DNA of 64,000 nt from Roseibacillus sp. (GTDB taxonomy: Bacteria > Verrucomicrobiota > Verrucomicrobiia > Verrucomicrobiales > Akkermansiaceae), in assembly GCA_002686085.1 (NCBI GenBank), contig NZAC01000001.1, forward strand, positions 62,001 through 126,000, written 5' to 3'. Positions 1-9,544 of this stretch are shown piece by piece (positions within the stretch are counted from its first letter, which is position 1; every line of letters starts with the position of its first letter). Below the pieces are notes generated by a model, which worked only from the letters and a program-made list of their open reading frames with translations, searched no databases and was not told the origin of the DNA. Both the position numbers and the translations under genes were made by a program.

Positions 1-1241
1 GTGCGTGTGGTGGGGGGGCTTTTGGGGAGTGCTTCAGGTGATTCGGGTGGGGATGCCGCAGGGGCTTTAGCCGGTTGTTCCTGAGGGCTCTCGCCAACAG
101 TCCCGGTAGTGCTGCCGACTTCCAGAGCTCTGATGACATCGCTGATCTGCACTTCGTCTAGTGATTGAACTGCCCGAATCAGGGCTATTTCAAAGTGGAG
201 CTGTTTATTCGAAGCCCGGCGCATATGGGCGTCTGCATTCGCTAATCTATCGAGGACTCCCAGAAGTCTGTCGTCACCGGGAAGTAAGGACGCATCGCCG
301 ACCTGGTCCCAGAAGCCAGAGGGTATCTCCGTATTGTTTGTGCTGGGGTTGAGTCTATCGAGAAGCAGGGCTCGGATGAAACCGGCCAGCTCTGAAAGTA
401 ACTGGGTCAGATCTTTTCCTCTTTCAGCTTCCGTCTGGATGAGGGCGATAGTCTCCGCCGTTTGCCTTCTCAAAAGGTGAGTGGCGAGAGAGGAGATTGT
501 CTCGGAAGAGGTAAAGCCGAATACGTCCTGAACATTTTCTTCGTTAATGGCGTCGCCGCAAAAGGCAACGAGCTGGTCCAGCATGGATTGGGCATCCCGC
601 ATCCCTCCATCTGCGCCCTTGGCGATGGACCATGCGGCCGATTGTTCAAGAGTCACGTTCTCCTTTTCTGCAATATGAAGAAGTTGATGAGCAATCACTT
701 CTGTGGGTATTGGACGAAGGTCGAACCGTTGACAGCGCGAGATGATGGTTGGGAGAATCTTGTTAGGCTCTGTGGTTGCGAAAATGAATTTCACATGCGG
801 AGGAGGTTCCTCGAGGGTCTTCAAAAGCGCATTAAAAGCGGCAGTCGAAAGCATATGCACTTCGTCAATATAGTAGATCTTGAAGCGGCTGCTGGCAGGG
901 GCGTAATTGACAGTTTCTCTGAGCTCTCTGACCTGATCCACACCGTTGTTGGATGCCCCATCTATCTCGAGAACATCAAGAGAGCGCCCCTCCGCGATTT
1001 CGATGCAGGCTTCCTCATCCGGGTCGAAATCCAGCCGAGGGCCATCGCTGCAGTTCAGTGCTTTGGCAAAAATGCGCGCAGTTGAAGTCTTTCCCGTTCC
1101 CCGAGGCCCAACAAAGAGGTAGGCATGGGCGAGGCGATCCGCCTCGATTGCATTTCTGAGCGTAGTGACAACGTGGTCCTGACCAAGGACATCATCGAAG
1201 GTGCGGGGTCGATATTTGCGGGCAAAAACCTGGTAGCTCAT
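1..1241 (-). CDS. dnaX: DNA polymerase III subunit gamma/tau (3' part missing)
   Basis: Clamp-loader ATPase of the replicative polymerase. The translation starts MSYQVFARKYRPRTF and continues with GQDHVVTTLRNAI, the Walker A motif GPRGTGKTS (about residues 44-52), DVLEIDGASN, the Walker B region YYIDEVHML and the sensor sequence FIFATTEP. All are diagnostic of DnaX. The frame stays open to base 1, where it becomes a Pro/Ala/Glu-rich linker, so the C-terminal end lies outside the window; about 413 codons are visible. The ATG at 1239-1241 is chosen because the family begins with this MSYxVxARKYRP sequence. It lies 10 bases after the stop of the ABC ATPase gene upstream on the same strand, so the two are probably co-transcribed. 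Confidence 0.95.
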   Translation of the reverse strand, partial: MSYQVFARKYRPRTFDDVLGQDHVVTTLRNAIEADRLAHAYLFVGPRGTGKTSTARIFAKALNCSDGPRLDFDPDEEACIEIAEGRSLDVLEIDGASNNGVDQVRELRETVNYAPASSRFKIYYIDEVHMLSTAAFNALLKTLEEPPPHVKFIFATTEPNKILPTIISRCQRFDLRPIPTEVIAHQLLHIAEKENVTLEQSAAWSIAKGADGGMRDAQSMLDQLVAFCGDAINEENVQDVFGFTSSETISSLATHLLRRQTAETIALIQTEAERGKDLTQLLSELAGFIRALLLDRLNPSTNNTEIPSGFWDQVGDASLLPGDDRLLGVLDRLANADAHMRRASNKQLHFEIALIRAVQSLDEVQISDVIRALEVGSTTGTVGESPQEQPAKAPAASPPESPEALPKSPPTTR

Positions 1242-1251
1242 GGTGAGTGTT

Positions 1252-2094
1252 TCAGGCAGGAAGTTCGATCCGAGGTATCGCGTTGAGGAGAGTCTGGGTA
1301 TAGGGATGCTGCGGTTCCTCGAAAATCCTTCCGGAGGTGTTGTATTCAACAATTTCTCCGGCCTTCATCACGGCGATATTATCTGCGAGATACCGCACAA
1401 CTGAAAGATCGTGGGAGATAAAGATCATCGTGAGGGAAAGCTCGTCTCGTAATTTAAGAAGCAAATTCAAAATCTGAGATTGAATAGAAACATCAAGTGC
1501 AGAGACCGGTTCGTCGGCGAGGATTAGCTTGGGCTCCGGTGCGAGTGCGCGTGCGATGGCGATTCTCTGTCGCTGGCCGCCGGAGAATTCATGGGGATAC
1601 TTCTGCATGAAGCGTGCGTCGAGACCGACGCGTTCCATGAGCTCAGCTACTCGTTCAGTCAGATTATTTTTGAAATCCCGTAGGTCCAAGCTTGTTCCCT
1701 CCTTGCTGCGAATATTAAGGAGGGGGCGCTGGCAGAGAGCTTCTGCCAGGGTGGAGTAGACCGTCATTCTTGGATTGAGAGAGGCATATGGGTCCTGGAA
1801 CACCATCTGAAAGTCGAGTCGGCGAGACCGGATTTCACGTCGACTCAAAGAGCCCAGATCATCTCCATCCAAGGAGATCTGGCCGGAGTTAGCCGGCTGA
1901 AGCTGCATGATCGTTCTGGAGAGGGTCGATTTTCCGCATCCCGATTCGCCTACGAGGCCGAGAATCTCCCCCTTCTCCACACTCAGAGTCACTCCATTGA
2001 CGGCACGGATCACATCAGAGGCCCCACCGAAGCTTCCTTTCCGGACGGGGAAGTGGGTATGAACGTTAACAAGCTCGAGAAAGGGCACGTGCAA
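1252..2094 (-). CDS. Oligopeptide/dipeptide-type ABC transporter ATP-binding protein (OppF/DppF-like)
   Basis: A 280-residue ABC ATPase. It has Walker A GESGCGKST (49-57), the Q-loop region MVFQDPYASLNPRMTV (about 98-113), the signature SGGQRQR (171-177), Walker B LILADEP (190-196) and the switch histidine in ISHDLS (H228). The DPYASLNPR and HPYTQTLLNAIP sequences are hallmarks of the OppD/OppF peptide or nickel transporter subfamily. The protein would energise import of peptides or related solutes at the inner membrane. No permease, binding protein or second ATPase is adjacent in the window, so its partners must be encoded elsewhere. Its closest downstream neighbour is dnaX, 10 bases away. 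The subfamily is certain; the substrate is unknown. Confidence 0.9.
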   Translation of the reverse strand: MHVPFLELVNVHTHFPVRKGSFGGASDVIRAVNGVTLSVEKGEILGLVGESGCGKSTLSRTIMQLQPANSGQISLDGDDLGSLSRREIRSRRLDFQMVFQDPYASLNPRMTVYSTLAEALCQRPLLNIRSKEGTSLDLRDFKNNLTERVAELMERVGLDARFMQKYPHEFSGGQRQRIAIARALAPEPKLILADEPVSALDVSIQSQILNLLLKLRDELSLTMIFISHDLSVVRYLADNIAVMKAGEIVEYNTSGRIFEEPQHPYTQTLLNAIPRIELPA

Positions 2095-2254
2095 ATGAAA
2101 GCACTAATTTAAGAATGGGACATTCTAAACTTGCGGAATCTCAAATAAGGCTTCGGAAATCTAATCACTTGAAGCGGTAAGTGGGAGAGGCTTGGAAGAT
2201 GTCCTGTAGATTGCGCTTTGCAGGATGGAGCTTGTCCGTAAGGTCCCGGCAGTC

Positions 2255-3793
2255 ATGCCGAAATCACCTGTGGTGCTAATAATACGAGATGGCTGGGGTG
2301 TGAATCCCGGCGGGTCCAAAACAGCGGAGACCGATGGTAACGCAACCTTACTGGCCAAGACCCCCTTTCACGATGATTTACTGAAGCGGTATCCGAAGGG
2401 CATGATCAGCTGTTCGGGGCTGGATGTCGGATTGCCGGAGGGGCAGATGGGGAACTCCGAAGTTGGGCACCTCAACCTTGGTGCGGGGAGGATTGTCTAC
2501 CAGGATTTGACCCGGATCAACAGGGTTGTGGAGGAAGGCGCTCTGGGCGAAAATGAAGTTCTAAAAGAAGCCTTCTTCAAGGCCCAGGGCAAGAGGCTGC
2601 ACTTGGTGGGGCTGGTCTCAGATGGTGGAGTACATAGCCATCAGGATCATCTGGTCGCGCTTGCGGCGGCAGCCCACTCAGCCGGGGTTGACGATATAAT
2701 GGCACATGCCATTACCGATGGACGTGATACCTCGCCCACCGCAGGAGCTGATTTCCTCAGCGAGGTTGAGGATGGCCTTGCAGAATATGGGGCTCGGATC
2801 GCAACGGTGATTGGTCGCTATTTTGCGATGGACCGGGACCGCCGATGGGAGAGGACCAAGGTGGGGTGGGATGCTATCGTGCATGGTGTTGGCGAGGAGT
2901 CTGAGCTTCTCGCCAGTGAGGCGGTCGCTCAGCAATACAGAGAGGATCGGTCTGATGAATTCATGCCTGCTCTCATTTTTCATGAGGCCTCCACTCAGCG
3001 CGTAAGAGATGGGGACGTGGTGATTGTTTTCAACTTTCGAGCCGACAGGGCCCGTCAGCTTTCTGAGGTCTTTCTCAGTAAGGAGTTTGACGGGTTTGAA
3101 GCAGGGGAAAGACCGGACGTTCACTACGTCACGCTGACGGAATACGATGAGACCTATGATTGTTCAGTGGTATTTCCTTCCGAGAAAATGACCAACGTGC
3201 TTGGACAGGTAGTATCGGCAGCTGGTAAAAGTCAGTTGCGCATTGCAGAGACCGAAAAATATCCTCACGTGACCTATTTTTTCAACGGTGGCGAGGAAGA
3301 GCCTTGCGAAGAAGAGAGTAGAGCCATTATCCCGTCCCCAAAGGACGTTCCCACCTACGACCATAAACCTGAAATGAGTGCGTCGGAGGTAACCGCGACG
3401 GTGGTTGAGAAGTTACGAGAGTTTGACCTCGTAGTGCTGAATTTTGCGAATCCTGATATGGTCGGGCACACGGGGGTTGTTGAGGCTGCGGTCAAAGCTG
3501 TCGAGACAATCGATGATGGGGTGCGCCAGGTGGTAGAAGAGACCCTGCGGCTTAAGGGAAGCCTTCTCATTACCGCAGATCATGGCAACTGCGAGTTCAT
3601 GATAAATAAGGATGGATCTCCTCATACGGCACACACCACCAATCTTGTTCACGCCATCTACGTGTCAGAAGACGCCGCGAATTGTAGAGTGGGTGACGGG
3701 ATACTTGCCGATATTGCCCCAACTCTTCTTGCAATGCTTGGTCTTGATCAACCAACAGAGATGACAGGGAGAAATCTGATTAAAAGGACCTGA
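2255..3793 (+). CDS. gpmI: 2,3-bisphosphoglycerate-independent phosphoglycerate mutase
   Basis: Interconverts 3- and 2-phosphoglycerate in glycolysis and gluconeogenesis, using two metal ions and a phosphoserine intermediate. The sequence shows the N-terminal metal-site motif LIIRDGWG, the nucleophilic serine in GQMGNSEVGHLNLGAGR (Ser68 from this start), HAITDGRDTSP, RYFAMDRDRRW, and the C-terminal metal ligands in NFANPDMVGHTG and ITADHGN. The length of about 512 residues fits the family. An upstream in-frame ATG at 2225 would add ten residues; 2255 is preferred because homologues begin just before this sequence, but neither has a strong ribosome binding site. The gene is divergent from the ABC ATPase and convergent with nagZ. 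Confidence 0.95.
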   Translation: MPKSPVVLIIRDGWGVNPGGSKTAETDGNATLLAKTPFHDDLLKRYPKGMISCSGLDVGLPEGQMGNSEVGHLNLGAGRIVYQDLTRINRVVEEGALGENEVLKEAFFKAQGKRLHLVGLVSDGGVHSHQDHLVALAAAAHSAGVDDIMAHAITDGRDTSPTAGADFLSEVEDGLAEYGARIATVIGRYFAMDRDRRWERTKVGWDAIVHGVGEESELLASEAVAQQYREDRSDEFMPALIFHEASTQRVRDGDVVIVFNFRADRARQLSEVFLSKEFDGFEAGERPDVHYVTLTEYDETYDCSVVFPSEKMTNVLGQVVSAAGKSQLRIAETEKYPHVTYFFNGGEEEPCEEESRAIIPSPKDVPTYDHKPEMSASEVTATVVEKLREFDLVVLNFANPDMVGHTGVVEAAVKAVETIDDGVRQVVEETLRLKGSLLITADHGNCEFMINKDGSPHTAHTTNLVHAIYVSEDAANCRVGDGILADIAPTLLAMLGLDQPTEMTGRNLIKRT

Positions 3794-3825
3794 GCAATAA
3801 TCCTCTTGGAGCAAGGAGAGATTGC
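3794..3825. terminator. Possible hairpin terminator between convergent gpmI and nagZ
   Basis: An outer stem GCAAT/ATTGC encloses an inner CTCTTG/CAAG-GAG stem with one bulged base. It lies directly after the gpmI stop codon and before the nagZ stop on the other strand. There is no clear T-run, so it is a weak candidate for a bidirectional terminator. Confidence 0.35.
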
Positions 3826-3829
3826 GTTG

Positions 3830-4918
3830 CTAGTAGTTCTGTACTGGGCTTGCCGGGGTCTCTCCGCTGGTGGAATTTGATTCGTCAGGGGGTAGAGACT
3901 TTTTAAGTTTTGAAAGGTCTCTCGTGATTGATGCAAATTCTTCCTCAGAGAAAGGTGGGGGAATCTTGAGTCGCTTTTTCGCCCTTTCGAGGCGCGTTTG
4001 AATGTCATAAAATATTGAGGGCGAGAGCTTCTCGAGGTGAGCAACGCTCTCTTCTGCGTTCATGAAGTCGTGGCAGAGAAGCACGAGATCGCCTCCGGCT
4101 TCGATTGACATTCGGGCGGCCTCAGGAGTTCCATAAGACTGTTGAATAGCTCCCATGTCCAAGTCGTCTGTAATGACGAGTTGATGATCGAATCCAAGTC
4201 GATCACGGAGAAGCCCCTTGATAATATTGTGGGATAGCGAAGCTGGTAGCCCACTCCGGTCGATTTGGGGAAAGTGGAGATGGCTTATCATGATAGCATC
4301 CAGTTCGGGCATGAGCGCCGTGTAAGGAATGATGTCTGTACGCAGGATCTCCTCTTGGCCTATTTCGACAATCGGAAGAGTGTGGTGAGGGTCATTAGCG
4401 GCGCGGCCTCCACATGGGAAATGTTTGGCACAACCGGCAATCCCCTGGCGACGTTGCCAGCGATTAAAGACGCCTGCGTGATTAATTACCTCCTGTTCGG
4501 ATATGCCCCAGCAACGCCCATTGAGAGCGTTTGAACTATTGGGGTGATGATCAAGATCCAGGACCGGGGCAAGGTTGAGATTGATTCCGAGAAGAGAAAG
4601 TAGCCTCCCGGTTATCCATCCTGCCTGTGCGATTAGTTTTGGGTCGTTTTGTCCACTAAGAACTGCAGCCGAGGGGAAAGCAGGTGAAAATGGTGCCGTT
4701 CGCCAAACGCGTCCCCCTTCATTATCGATGGCTATGAGGGGCGTCTCTTCGCACAGTTCTCTTAGCGAATCAGTGAGCTGGCGGGTTTGCCATGGATCAA
4801 CAATATTCCGAGTGAAAAGGATGAAACCCCCAGGCTGGAGTTTCTGGAAAAGGTGAACTTCTTCACGTGTAAGCTCTGGCCCGGAGACCCCTGATACGAG
4901 AACCTGACTTGGACGCAT
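3830..4918 (-). CDS. nagZ: Glycoside hydrolase family 3 protein, NagZ-like beta-N-acetylhexosaminidase
   Basis: A 362-residue GH3 enzyme with a single TIM-barrel domain, likely removing N-acetylglucosamine from anhydro-muropeptides during cell-wall recycling in the cytoplasm. Recognisable blocks are PGGFILFTRNI near the N terminus, the barrel motif LIAIDNEGGRVWR, KHFPCGGRAANDPHH (equivalent to the family's KHFPGxG..D(S/T)H loop, which contributes the acid/base histidine) and the nucleophile region VITDDLDMGAI. The Gly-His/Leu-Gly part of the loop is replaced by Cys-Gly-Gly, but the Asp-Pro-His pattern is retained. No signal peptide is visible, which favours a cytoplasmic NagZ over a secreted glucosidase. 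It lies downstream of kdsB and pyrG on the same strand. Confidence 0.85.
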   Translation of the reverse strand: MRPSQVLVSGVSGPELTREEVHLFQKLQPGGFILFTRNIVDPWQTRQLTDSLRELCEETPLIAIDNEGGRVWRTAPFSPAFPSAAVLSGQNDPKLIAQAGWITGRLLSLLGINLNLAPVLDLDHHPNSSNALNGRCWGISEQEVINHAGVFNRWQRRQGIAGCAKHFPCGGRAANDPHHTLPIVEIGQEEILRTDIIPYTALMPELDAIMISHLHFPQIDRSGLPASLSHNIIKGLLRDRLGFDHQLVITDDLDMGAIQQSYGTPEAARMSIEAGGDLVLLCHDFMNAEESVAHLEKLSPSIFYDIQTRLERAKKRLKIPPPFSEEEFASITRDLSKLKKSLPPDESNSTSGETPASPVQNY

Positions 4919-4957
4919 GTCGACATTTCCGGGAGATTGGAGGCTCTCTGCTGCTGG

Positions 4958-6577
4958 TCAGGCAGAGCCTGCTGCGGTAGATTTCAACGAGGCTTTGACA
5001 AACCCAGAGAAAAGGGGATGAGGGCGATTGGGCTTGGACTGAAACTCAGGATGAAATTGGGCCCCGATGTAGAATGGGTGGTCTGCCAGCTCGATGATTT
5101 CAACCAACCCCTCTGCTGCTGAAACGGAGGAGATAATCAAGCCTGCTTCCGTGAGCTTCTCAAGATAAGCTGGGTTGAATTCGTAACGATGCCGATGGCG
5201 CTCTTTGATCGTTTGTTCTCCGCCGTAGAGATTCGCCGCCAATGTTCCTGGGTGAACGATGGAATCACATGATCCCAGCCTCATTGTGGCGCCCATGTCC
5301 TTAATCCCTTTCTGCTCTTCCTGAAGACTGATCACTGGGTGAGGAGTATCCTTGTTGCATTCGGTAGTGTGAGCGCCTTCGAGATCGCACACATTCCTCG
5401 CGAATTCGACGGTGGCGACCTGCATTCCTAGGCAAATACCTAGAAAGGGGATTCCCGTCGATCGTGCATATTGCGCAGCTAATATCTTTCCTTCAATGCC
5501 ACGATCACCAAATCCGCCTGGAATAAGAATTCCGTCAACTTCTCCTATGATCGCACTCGCATCGCCTTCTTCAATAGATTCTGAGTCAATCCTGACAATA
5601 GTGACTTCGGCGTTGTGAGCGGCTCCTGCGATGGTGAGCGACTCATAAATAGATTTGTAGGCGTCCTGCAGATCAATGTATTTGCCTACGACCGCTATTG
5701 TGACCTGATGCTGTGGGTTGATAAGGCGCTCGACAAAATTTTCCCAGTCTGTGAGGTCTGGGGTAGGAGATTCGATGCCGAGATTATCAACGACCAAGCG
5801 GTCAATCTTGTCCTGACGCAGATCCAAGGGGCATTCGTAAATGGAATGCTTAACATCCCTGAAGGCTACAATGTTCCTGTGTTCGACGTTACAAAACATG
5901 GCAATTTTCCGCCGGTTATCGTCGTCCAAATCGTGTTCAGTCCTGCATATGACGATGTCTGGCTGAATTCCGATCTCACGTAGCTTGGCAACTGACTGTT
6001 GAGTCGGCTTAGTCTTAATCTCACCCGCAGCCCGGATCAGGGGTAGCAGAGTAACGTGGATAAAGCACGTATTGGCCCGGCCAACCTCAAGCGAAAATTG
6101 CCGTAGAGCCTCAAGAAACAGGTGGCCCTCAATGTCACCAACAGTACCCCCAATTTCCGTTATGATCACGTCGACCTCGGGGTTTTGAGAAGAAAGGTCA
6201 TGGATTCGCGTCTTAATTTCGTCGGTGACGTGAGGTATGAACTGAACGGTCTTGCCCAGATATTCACCTCGTCTCTCTTTCTTGATTACGTTTTCGAAGA
6301 CCTGCCCGGAGGTCAGGTTGTTAAAGCGAGTCAACACACAGTTGGTGAAGCGCTCGTAATGCCCAAGATCAAGGTCTGTCTCGGCACCGTCATTAAGCAC
6401 GTAAACTTCTCCGTGTTGATAGGGAGACATTGTGCCAGGGTCGACATTGAGGTAGGGGTCGAACTTCTGAATCGTTACGCGAAGTCCACGATGTTCAAGA
6501 AGGGTGCCAATAGAGGCAGCGGCAAGTCCCTTTCCTAGCGAGGAGACGACGCCTCCGGTGACGAAAATATATTTCAC
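4958..6577 (-). CDS. pyrG: CTP synthase (glutamine-hydrolysing)
   Basis: Makes CTP from UTP, ATP and glutamine. The N-terminal synthetase domain begins [18 protein letters not shown] with the P-loop [10 protein letters not shown], followed by [18 protein letters not shown]. The C-terminal class I glutamine amidotransferase domain carries the nucleophile cysteine in LGICLGMQ and the His/Glu pair in FHPEF. The 539-residue length is typical. Its ATG immediately follows the kdsB stop codon (kdsB ends at 6578), so the two genes are almost certainly co-translated. The pairing is functionally sensible because KdsB consumes CTP. Confidence 0.97.
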   Translation of the reverse strand: MKYIFVTGGVVSSLGKGLAAASIGTLLEHRGLRVTIQKFDPYLNVDPGTMSPYQHGEVYVLNDGAETDLDLGHYERFTNCVLTRFNNLTSGQVFENVIKKERRGEYLGKTVQFIPHVTDEIKTRIHDLSSQNPEVDVIITEIGGTVGDIEGHLFLEALRQFSLEVGRANTCFIHVTLLPLIRAAGEIKTKPTQQSVAKLREIGIQPDIVICRTEHDLDDDNRRKIAMFCNVEHRNIVAFRDVKHSIYECPLDLRQDKIDRLVVDNLGIESPTPDLTDWENFVERLINPQHQVTIAVVGKYIDLQDAYKSIYESLTIAGAAHNAEVTIVRIDSESIEEGDASAIIGEVDGILIPGGFGDRGIEGKILAAQYARSTGIPFLGICLGMQVATVEFARNVCDLEGAHTTECNKDTPHPVISLQEEQKGIKDMGATMRLGSCDSIVHPGTLAANLYGGEQTIKERHRHRYEFNPAYLEKLTEAGLIISSVSAAEGLVEIIELADHPFYIGAQFHPEFQSKPNRPHPLFSGFVKASLKSTAAGSA

Positions 6578-7381
6578 TCAGCGCGATTGGTTTTGGTTTG
6601 TAGAGTATTCGGTGTCAGATGAACCGGCAAGAAGAGCTTCAATCTCAGGAACCTGTTCGGGGGTATCGAGACCGATGGAGTCGTGTTCTGTGACAATAAC
6701 TCGGATTCGGGCTCCGTTCTCAAGAGCACGAAGTTGCTCAAGTTGCTCGACCGTTTCCAGAGCCCCCTCTGGCCAGCTGACGAATTGCTCAAGGAAAGCT
6801 CGCTGATAGCCGTATAAGCCCACGTGACGGAATGGGGAAAATAGTTCCCCTTGAGATCGATTGTAGGGGAGCGCACTACGTGAAAAGTAGAGAGCGTCAT
6901 TATTCCTATTTAAGACCACCTTGACGATATTGGGGTCATCGAGCTGGATGAGGTCTGAAATCGGATTTGCCGCCGTGATCATGTCAACGTCCTTCTGCTT
7001 CCTCAGGGTATCTGCCATCAGATCGATAAGGGAAGGAGAGACAAGGGGTTCGTCTCCCTGAATATTGACGATATGCTGGATGGCGGGAAAAGAAGCGATC
7101 GCCTCTGCGACACGGTCGGTTCCTGTCTTGTGTTGACCTGACGTCATCACGACCTCTGCGCCGTTGGCGAGTGCTTCCCGTTGGATTCGCTCGTCATCAG
7201 TAGCGACCAGCACAACGTCGAGACGTTTACAGGAGCCAGCTCGCTCAATGACGTGACCCAGCAAACTTTTGCCAGCGAGTTGATGAAGGGGCTTTCCGGG
7301 GAAGCGAGAGGATCCCCATCGGGCGGGGATTACACCAGCGACCTGTCCGGTCTTGCCTCTTGCAGCCACCTTATTATGCAA
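6578..7381 (-). CDS. kdsB: 3-deoxy-manno-octulosonate cytidylyltransferase (CMP-Kdo synthetase)
   Basis: Activates Kdo with CTP for lipopolysaccharide inner-core synthesis, showing that the organism has an LPS outer membrane. Diagnostic sequences are VIPARWGSSRFPGKPL, VATDDERI, MTSGQHKTGTDRVAEA, VNIQGDEPLV and YFSRSALPY, with HVGLYGYQRAFL near the C terminus. The 267 residues include about 15 extra at the N terminus before the first beta strand. It is the first gene of the kdsB-pyrG pair and is divergent from the symporter gene that starts at 7493. Confidence 0.95.
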   Translation of the reverse strand: MHNKVAARGKTGQVAGVIPARWGSSRFPGKPLHQLAGKSLLGHVIERAGSCKRLDVVLVATDDERIQREALANGAEVVMTSGQHKTGTDRVAEAIASFPAIQHIVNIQGDEPLVSPSLIDLMADTLRKQKDVDMITAANPISDLIQLDDPNIVKVVLNRNNDALYFSRSALPYNRSQGELFSPFRHVGLYGYQRAFLEQFVSWPEGALETVEQLEQLRALENGARIRVIVTEHDSIGLDTPEQVPEIEALLAGSSDTEYSTNQNQSR

Positions 7382-7492
7382 GGCCTAAGGCTATCTCACG
7401 AAGTTATGGCGGCAAGGTATTACTTTCGAAAGGTTGATTTTTTTATCGAAGTGTCGACTGAGTGAAGCGGTTGAGTTAGCGTCCGCCTGATA

Positions 7493-9139
7493 ATGGCAAT
7501 ACATGAGTGGTTTCAGCCTCTGGACTGGATTGTGCTCTTTGGCTACCTGGGGCTTACGACCTGGGTCGGGCACAAGATGCGAGGGAGGCAGGCTTCCATC
7601 AGTGACTTTTTTGCGGGAGGCCGCTCTTTGCCTTGGCTGGCTGTAAGTGGCTCGATAGTCGCGACTGAAATTAGTGGAGTCACATTTATCGGTGTTCCCG
7701 GAGGGGTGCTGGCAGCAGGCGGCGACTTCACTTACATGATCTGGGCTCTAGGATCTATTTTGGGCCGAGTGATCGTGGGTATTTGGTTCACAAGAGTCTT
7801 TTATGAGGATGGCATCTATAGCCCGTATGACTACATGGGCCGGAGGATTAAGCCGCAGCTGAAAACTCTGGCGACAGTCTTTTTCACGATCGGATCAATT
7901 CTCGCCCAGAGCGTCCGGGTGCTCGTGGCTGCTATCCCGCTCATGATCGTCACTCCCTTTTCGTTTGAGGTGTGTATTCTTCTGATTGGCATTTTTGCGA
8001 TTGGTTGGACCCTGATGGGTGGGATGCGGACCGTGATATGGACCGACGTAATGCAGTTTTTCCTCTTCGCCGTGGGAGGGCTGATCACCTTGACCTGGGC
8101 TTGGATGCATCTTGGCGGAGGGTGGCTAGATGTAGCAGCGCAGGCAGGTAAAACACATTGGCTTAGTTTTGACGCAGGGGTGACCGACGCCTTCAAGTTC
8201 ACATTCTGGGTTGCGGTATTCGCTGTCCCCTTTCTTAATGTGGGAGCGTTCGGGGTGGACCAGCTTAACGCCCAGCGGATGTTTTGCTGCAGGAATGCTC
8301 AGGACGCTCGAAAAGCGATTATCTGGAGCTCCGTGGGTCAAGGGGTAACCTTGCTGATGTTGATGGTCGGAGCGGCCCTCTTTGTCTGGTATTCCCGGTT
8401 TCCGCCCGAAGGAGTGGTCGCCGAGAAGATGGCGTGGAATTCAGGACAAGGAGTTCCGGGAAAATCCGATTTGGTCTTTCCGATCTGGATCGTGAAAGAG
8501 CTGCCTCCAGGCCTAAGTGGATTGATCCTGGGCGGGGTGTTTGCGGCCGCTATTTCGAGTCTGGATTCGATTCTTGCTGCACTCAGTCAGACGACTGTGT
8601 CGGTGCTGTACGATACCGCTGAAACGCACAACGAGGGTCAACAGCGTAAAATGGTGTCCCGAAGTCGCATGTGGGTGATTCTCTGGGGACTTTTTTTGAC
8701 GGTATTTACGCTCTTGATGCGTTGGGTACAGGAAAACACGGAGGTCGCAGTTCTGCCCCTTGCGTTTGGGATGACGACCTACACGATCGGGCCATTGCTG
8801 GGAATGTTCCTGTGCGCTCTGCTCGGTCGAGGGAGCTTCCGAGGGCTGATATGGGGATCGGTGTTGTCGTTCATGGCAGTACTGTTCATTCGCAGTGACG
8901 TTTGGGTGTTGCTGCATACGTTCGAGTTAGACCTGTTCGGACTCTCTCTCGCCTTCAACATGCCCTATGAGTGGCTTGCTGCTTTACCGATGTATTTCAT
9001 TGAAGGGCAGGGAGATGCTCAATCTTTGAAGACTACCGTTGGCTTCTATTGGGCTTGGCCAGTAACTACCATCCTCACTTTTGGACTGGGCGTCCTTTGG
9101 CCAAAATCAAGGGGCAAGGCCCGTATTCGTGCGGTCTGA
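7493..9139 (+). CDS. Sodium:solute symporter (SSS family)
   Basis: A 548-residue polytopic membrane protein with about 13 hydrophobic segments spread along its whole length. It starts ahead of the segment LDWIVLFGYLGLTTWVGHKM and has the family-type stretches DFFAGGRSLPWLAVSGS, ATEISGVTFIGVPG, GWTLMGGMRTVIWTDVMQ and FAAAISSLDSILAALS. The last corresponds to the conserved sodium-binding helix of the SSS family (Ser-Ser-Leu-Asp). It couples sodium entry to uptake of an organic solute; family members carry sugars, sialic acid, amino acids or other anions, and the substrate cannot be read here. It is a single gene with no catabolic neighbours. Confidence 0.88.
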   Translation: MAIHEWFQPLDWIVLFGYLGLTTWVGHKMRGRQASISDFFAGGRSLPWLAVSGSIVATEISGVTFIGVPGGVLAAGGDFTYMIWALGSILGRVIVGIWFTRVFYEDGIYSPYDYMGRRIKPQLKTLATVFFTIGSILAQSVRVLVAAIPLMIVTPFSFEVCILLIGIFAIGWTLMGGMRTVIWTDVMQFFLFAVGGLITLTWAWMHLGGGWLDVAAQAGKTHWLSFDAGVTDAFKFTFWVAVFAVPFLNVGAFGVDQLNAQRMFCCRNAQDARKAIIWSSVGQGVTLLMLMVGAALFVWYSRFPPEGVVAEKMAWNSGQGVPGKSDLVFPIWIVKELPPGLSGLILGGVFAAAISSLDSILAALSQTTVSVLYDTAETHNEGQQRKMVSRSRMWVILWGLFLTVFTLLMRWVQENTEVAVLPLAFGMTTYTIGPLLGMFLCALLGRGSFRGLIWGSVLSFMAVLFIRSDVWVLLHTFELDLFGLSLAFNMPYEWLAALPMYFIEGQGDAQSLKTTVGFYWAWPVTTILTFGLGVLWPKSRGKARIRAV

Positions 9140-9544
9140 TCTTCCGTTCTTCTCCGCTTACGAAATTAGCTAGTCTTTCCTCCTTTTTTCTCTCGGGCTT
9201 AAAGACTTACGTTTTTTACAAGCCGGCAGGGGGGAGGCGTGAAGTCCAACCTTCATTCTGGGAATGCGAGCGAAGGATTCGGTGTCCTGGCATGGGCAGA
9301 TTGTTCTTTTCGTTTGGCGAGCTTAACAGGCGAACTCTGAAGTCTAACATCTGGCGTGTCGTGGAACGCTTGTGGAAAAGAGCTGGGAGAGCCGGCCTAA
9401 ATTCTTATTTAAAATTTTTTGACGCTCTTGACACAGGCAGTCATCCAATACGCAGCTGATGGCTTCAACTGACTGTTTTGGTCGAGTCGTAAGTCTCAGT
9501 AAATTTTTACAAATTAATAAAAGGTTACGGATTGGAGAACTAAA
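9140..9544. other. 405-base non-coding region upstream of dnaA; candidate origin/promoter region
   Basis: No convincing gene. It contains one perfect match to the DnaA-box consensus TTWTNCACA on the minus strand (TTTTCCACA, 9371-9379), followed within about 20 bases by an AT-rich stretch (around 9400-9421). A second AT-rich stretch (9498-9525) lies just before the dnaA ribosome binding site GGAG. A TTGACA hexamer is present at 9428-9433 without a clear -10 at standard spacing. The position next to dnaA-dnaN suits an oriC or an autoregulated dnaA promoter, but one box alone does not establish an origin. Confidence 0.4.
9371..9379 (-). promoter_or_regulatory. DnaA box-like 9-mer
   Basis: Minus-strand TTTTCCACA fits the consensus TTWTNCACA exactly. 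It lies 166 bases before the dnaA start codon and next to an AT-rich tract. A single 9-mer can occur by chance. Confidence 0.45.

Noticed and set aside
2678-3124. Long antisense frame inside gpmI
   Set aside because: The opposite strand encodes conserved gpmI motifs throughout; the antisense translation has no recognisable features.
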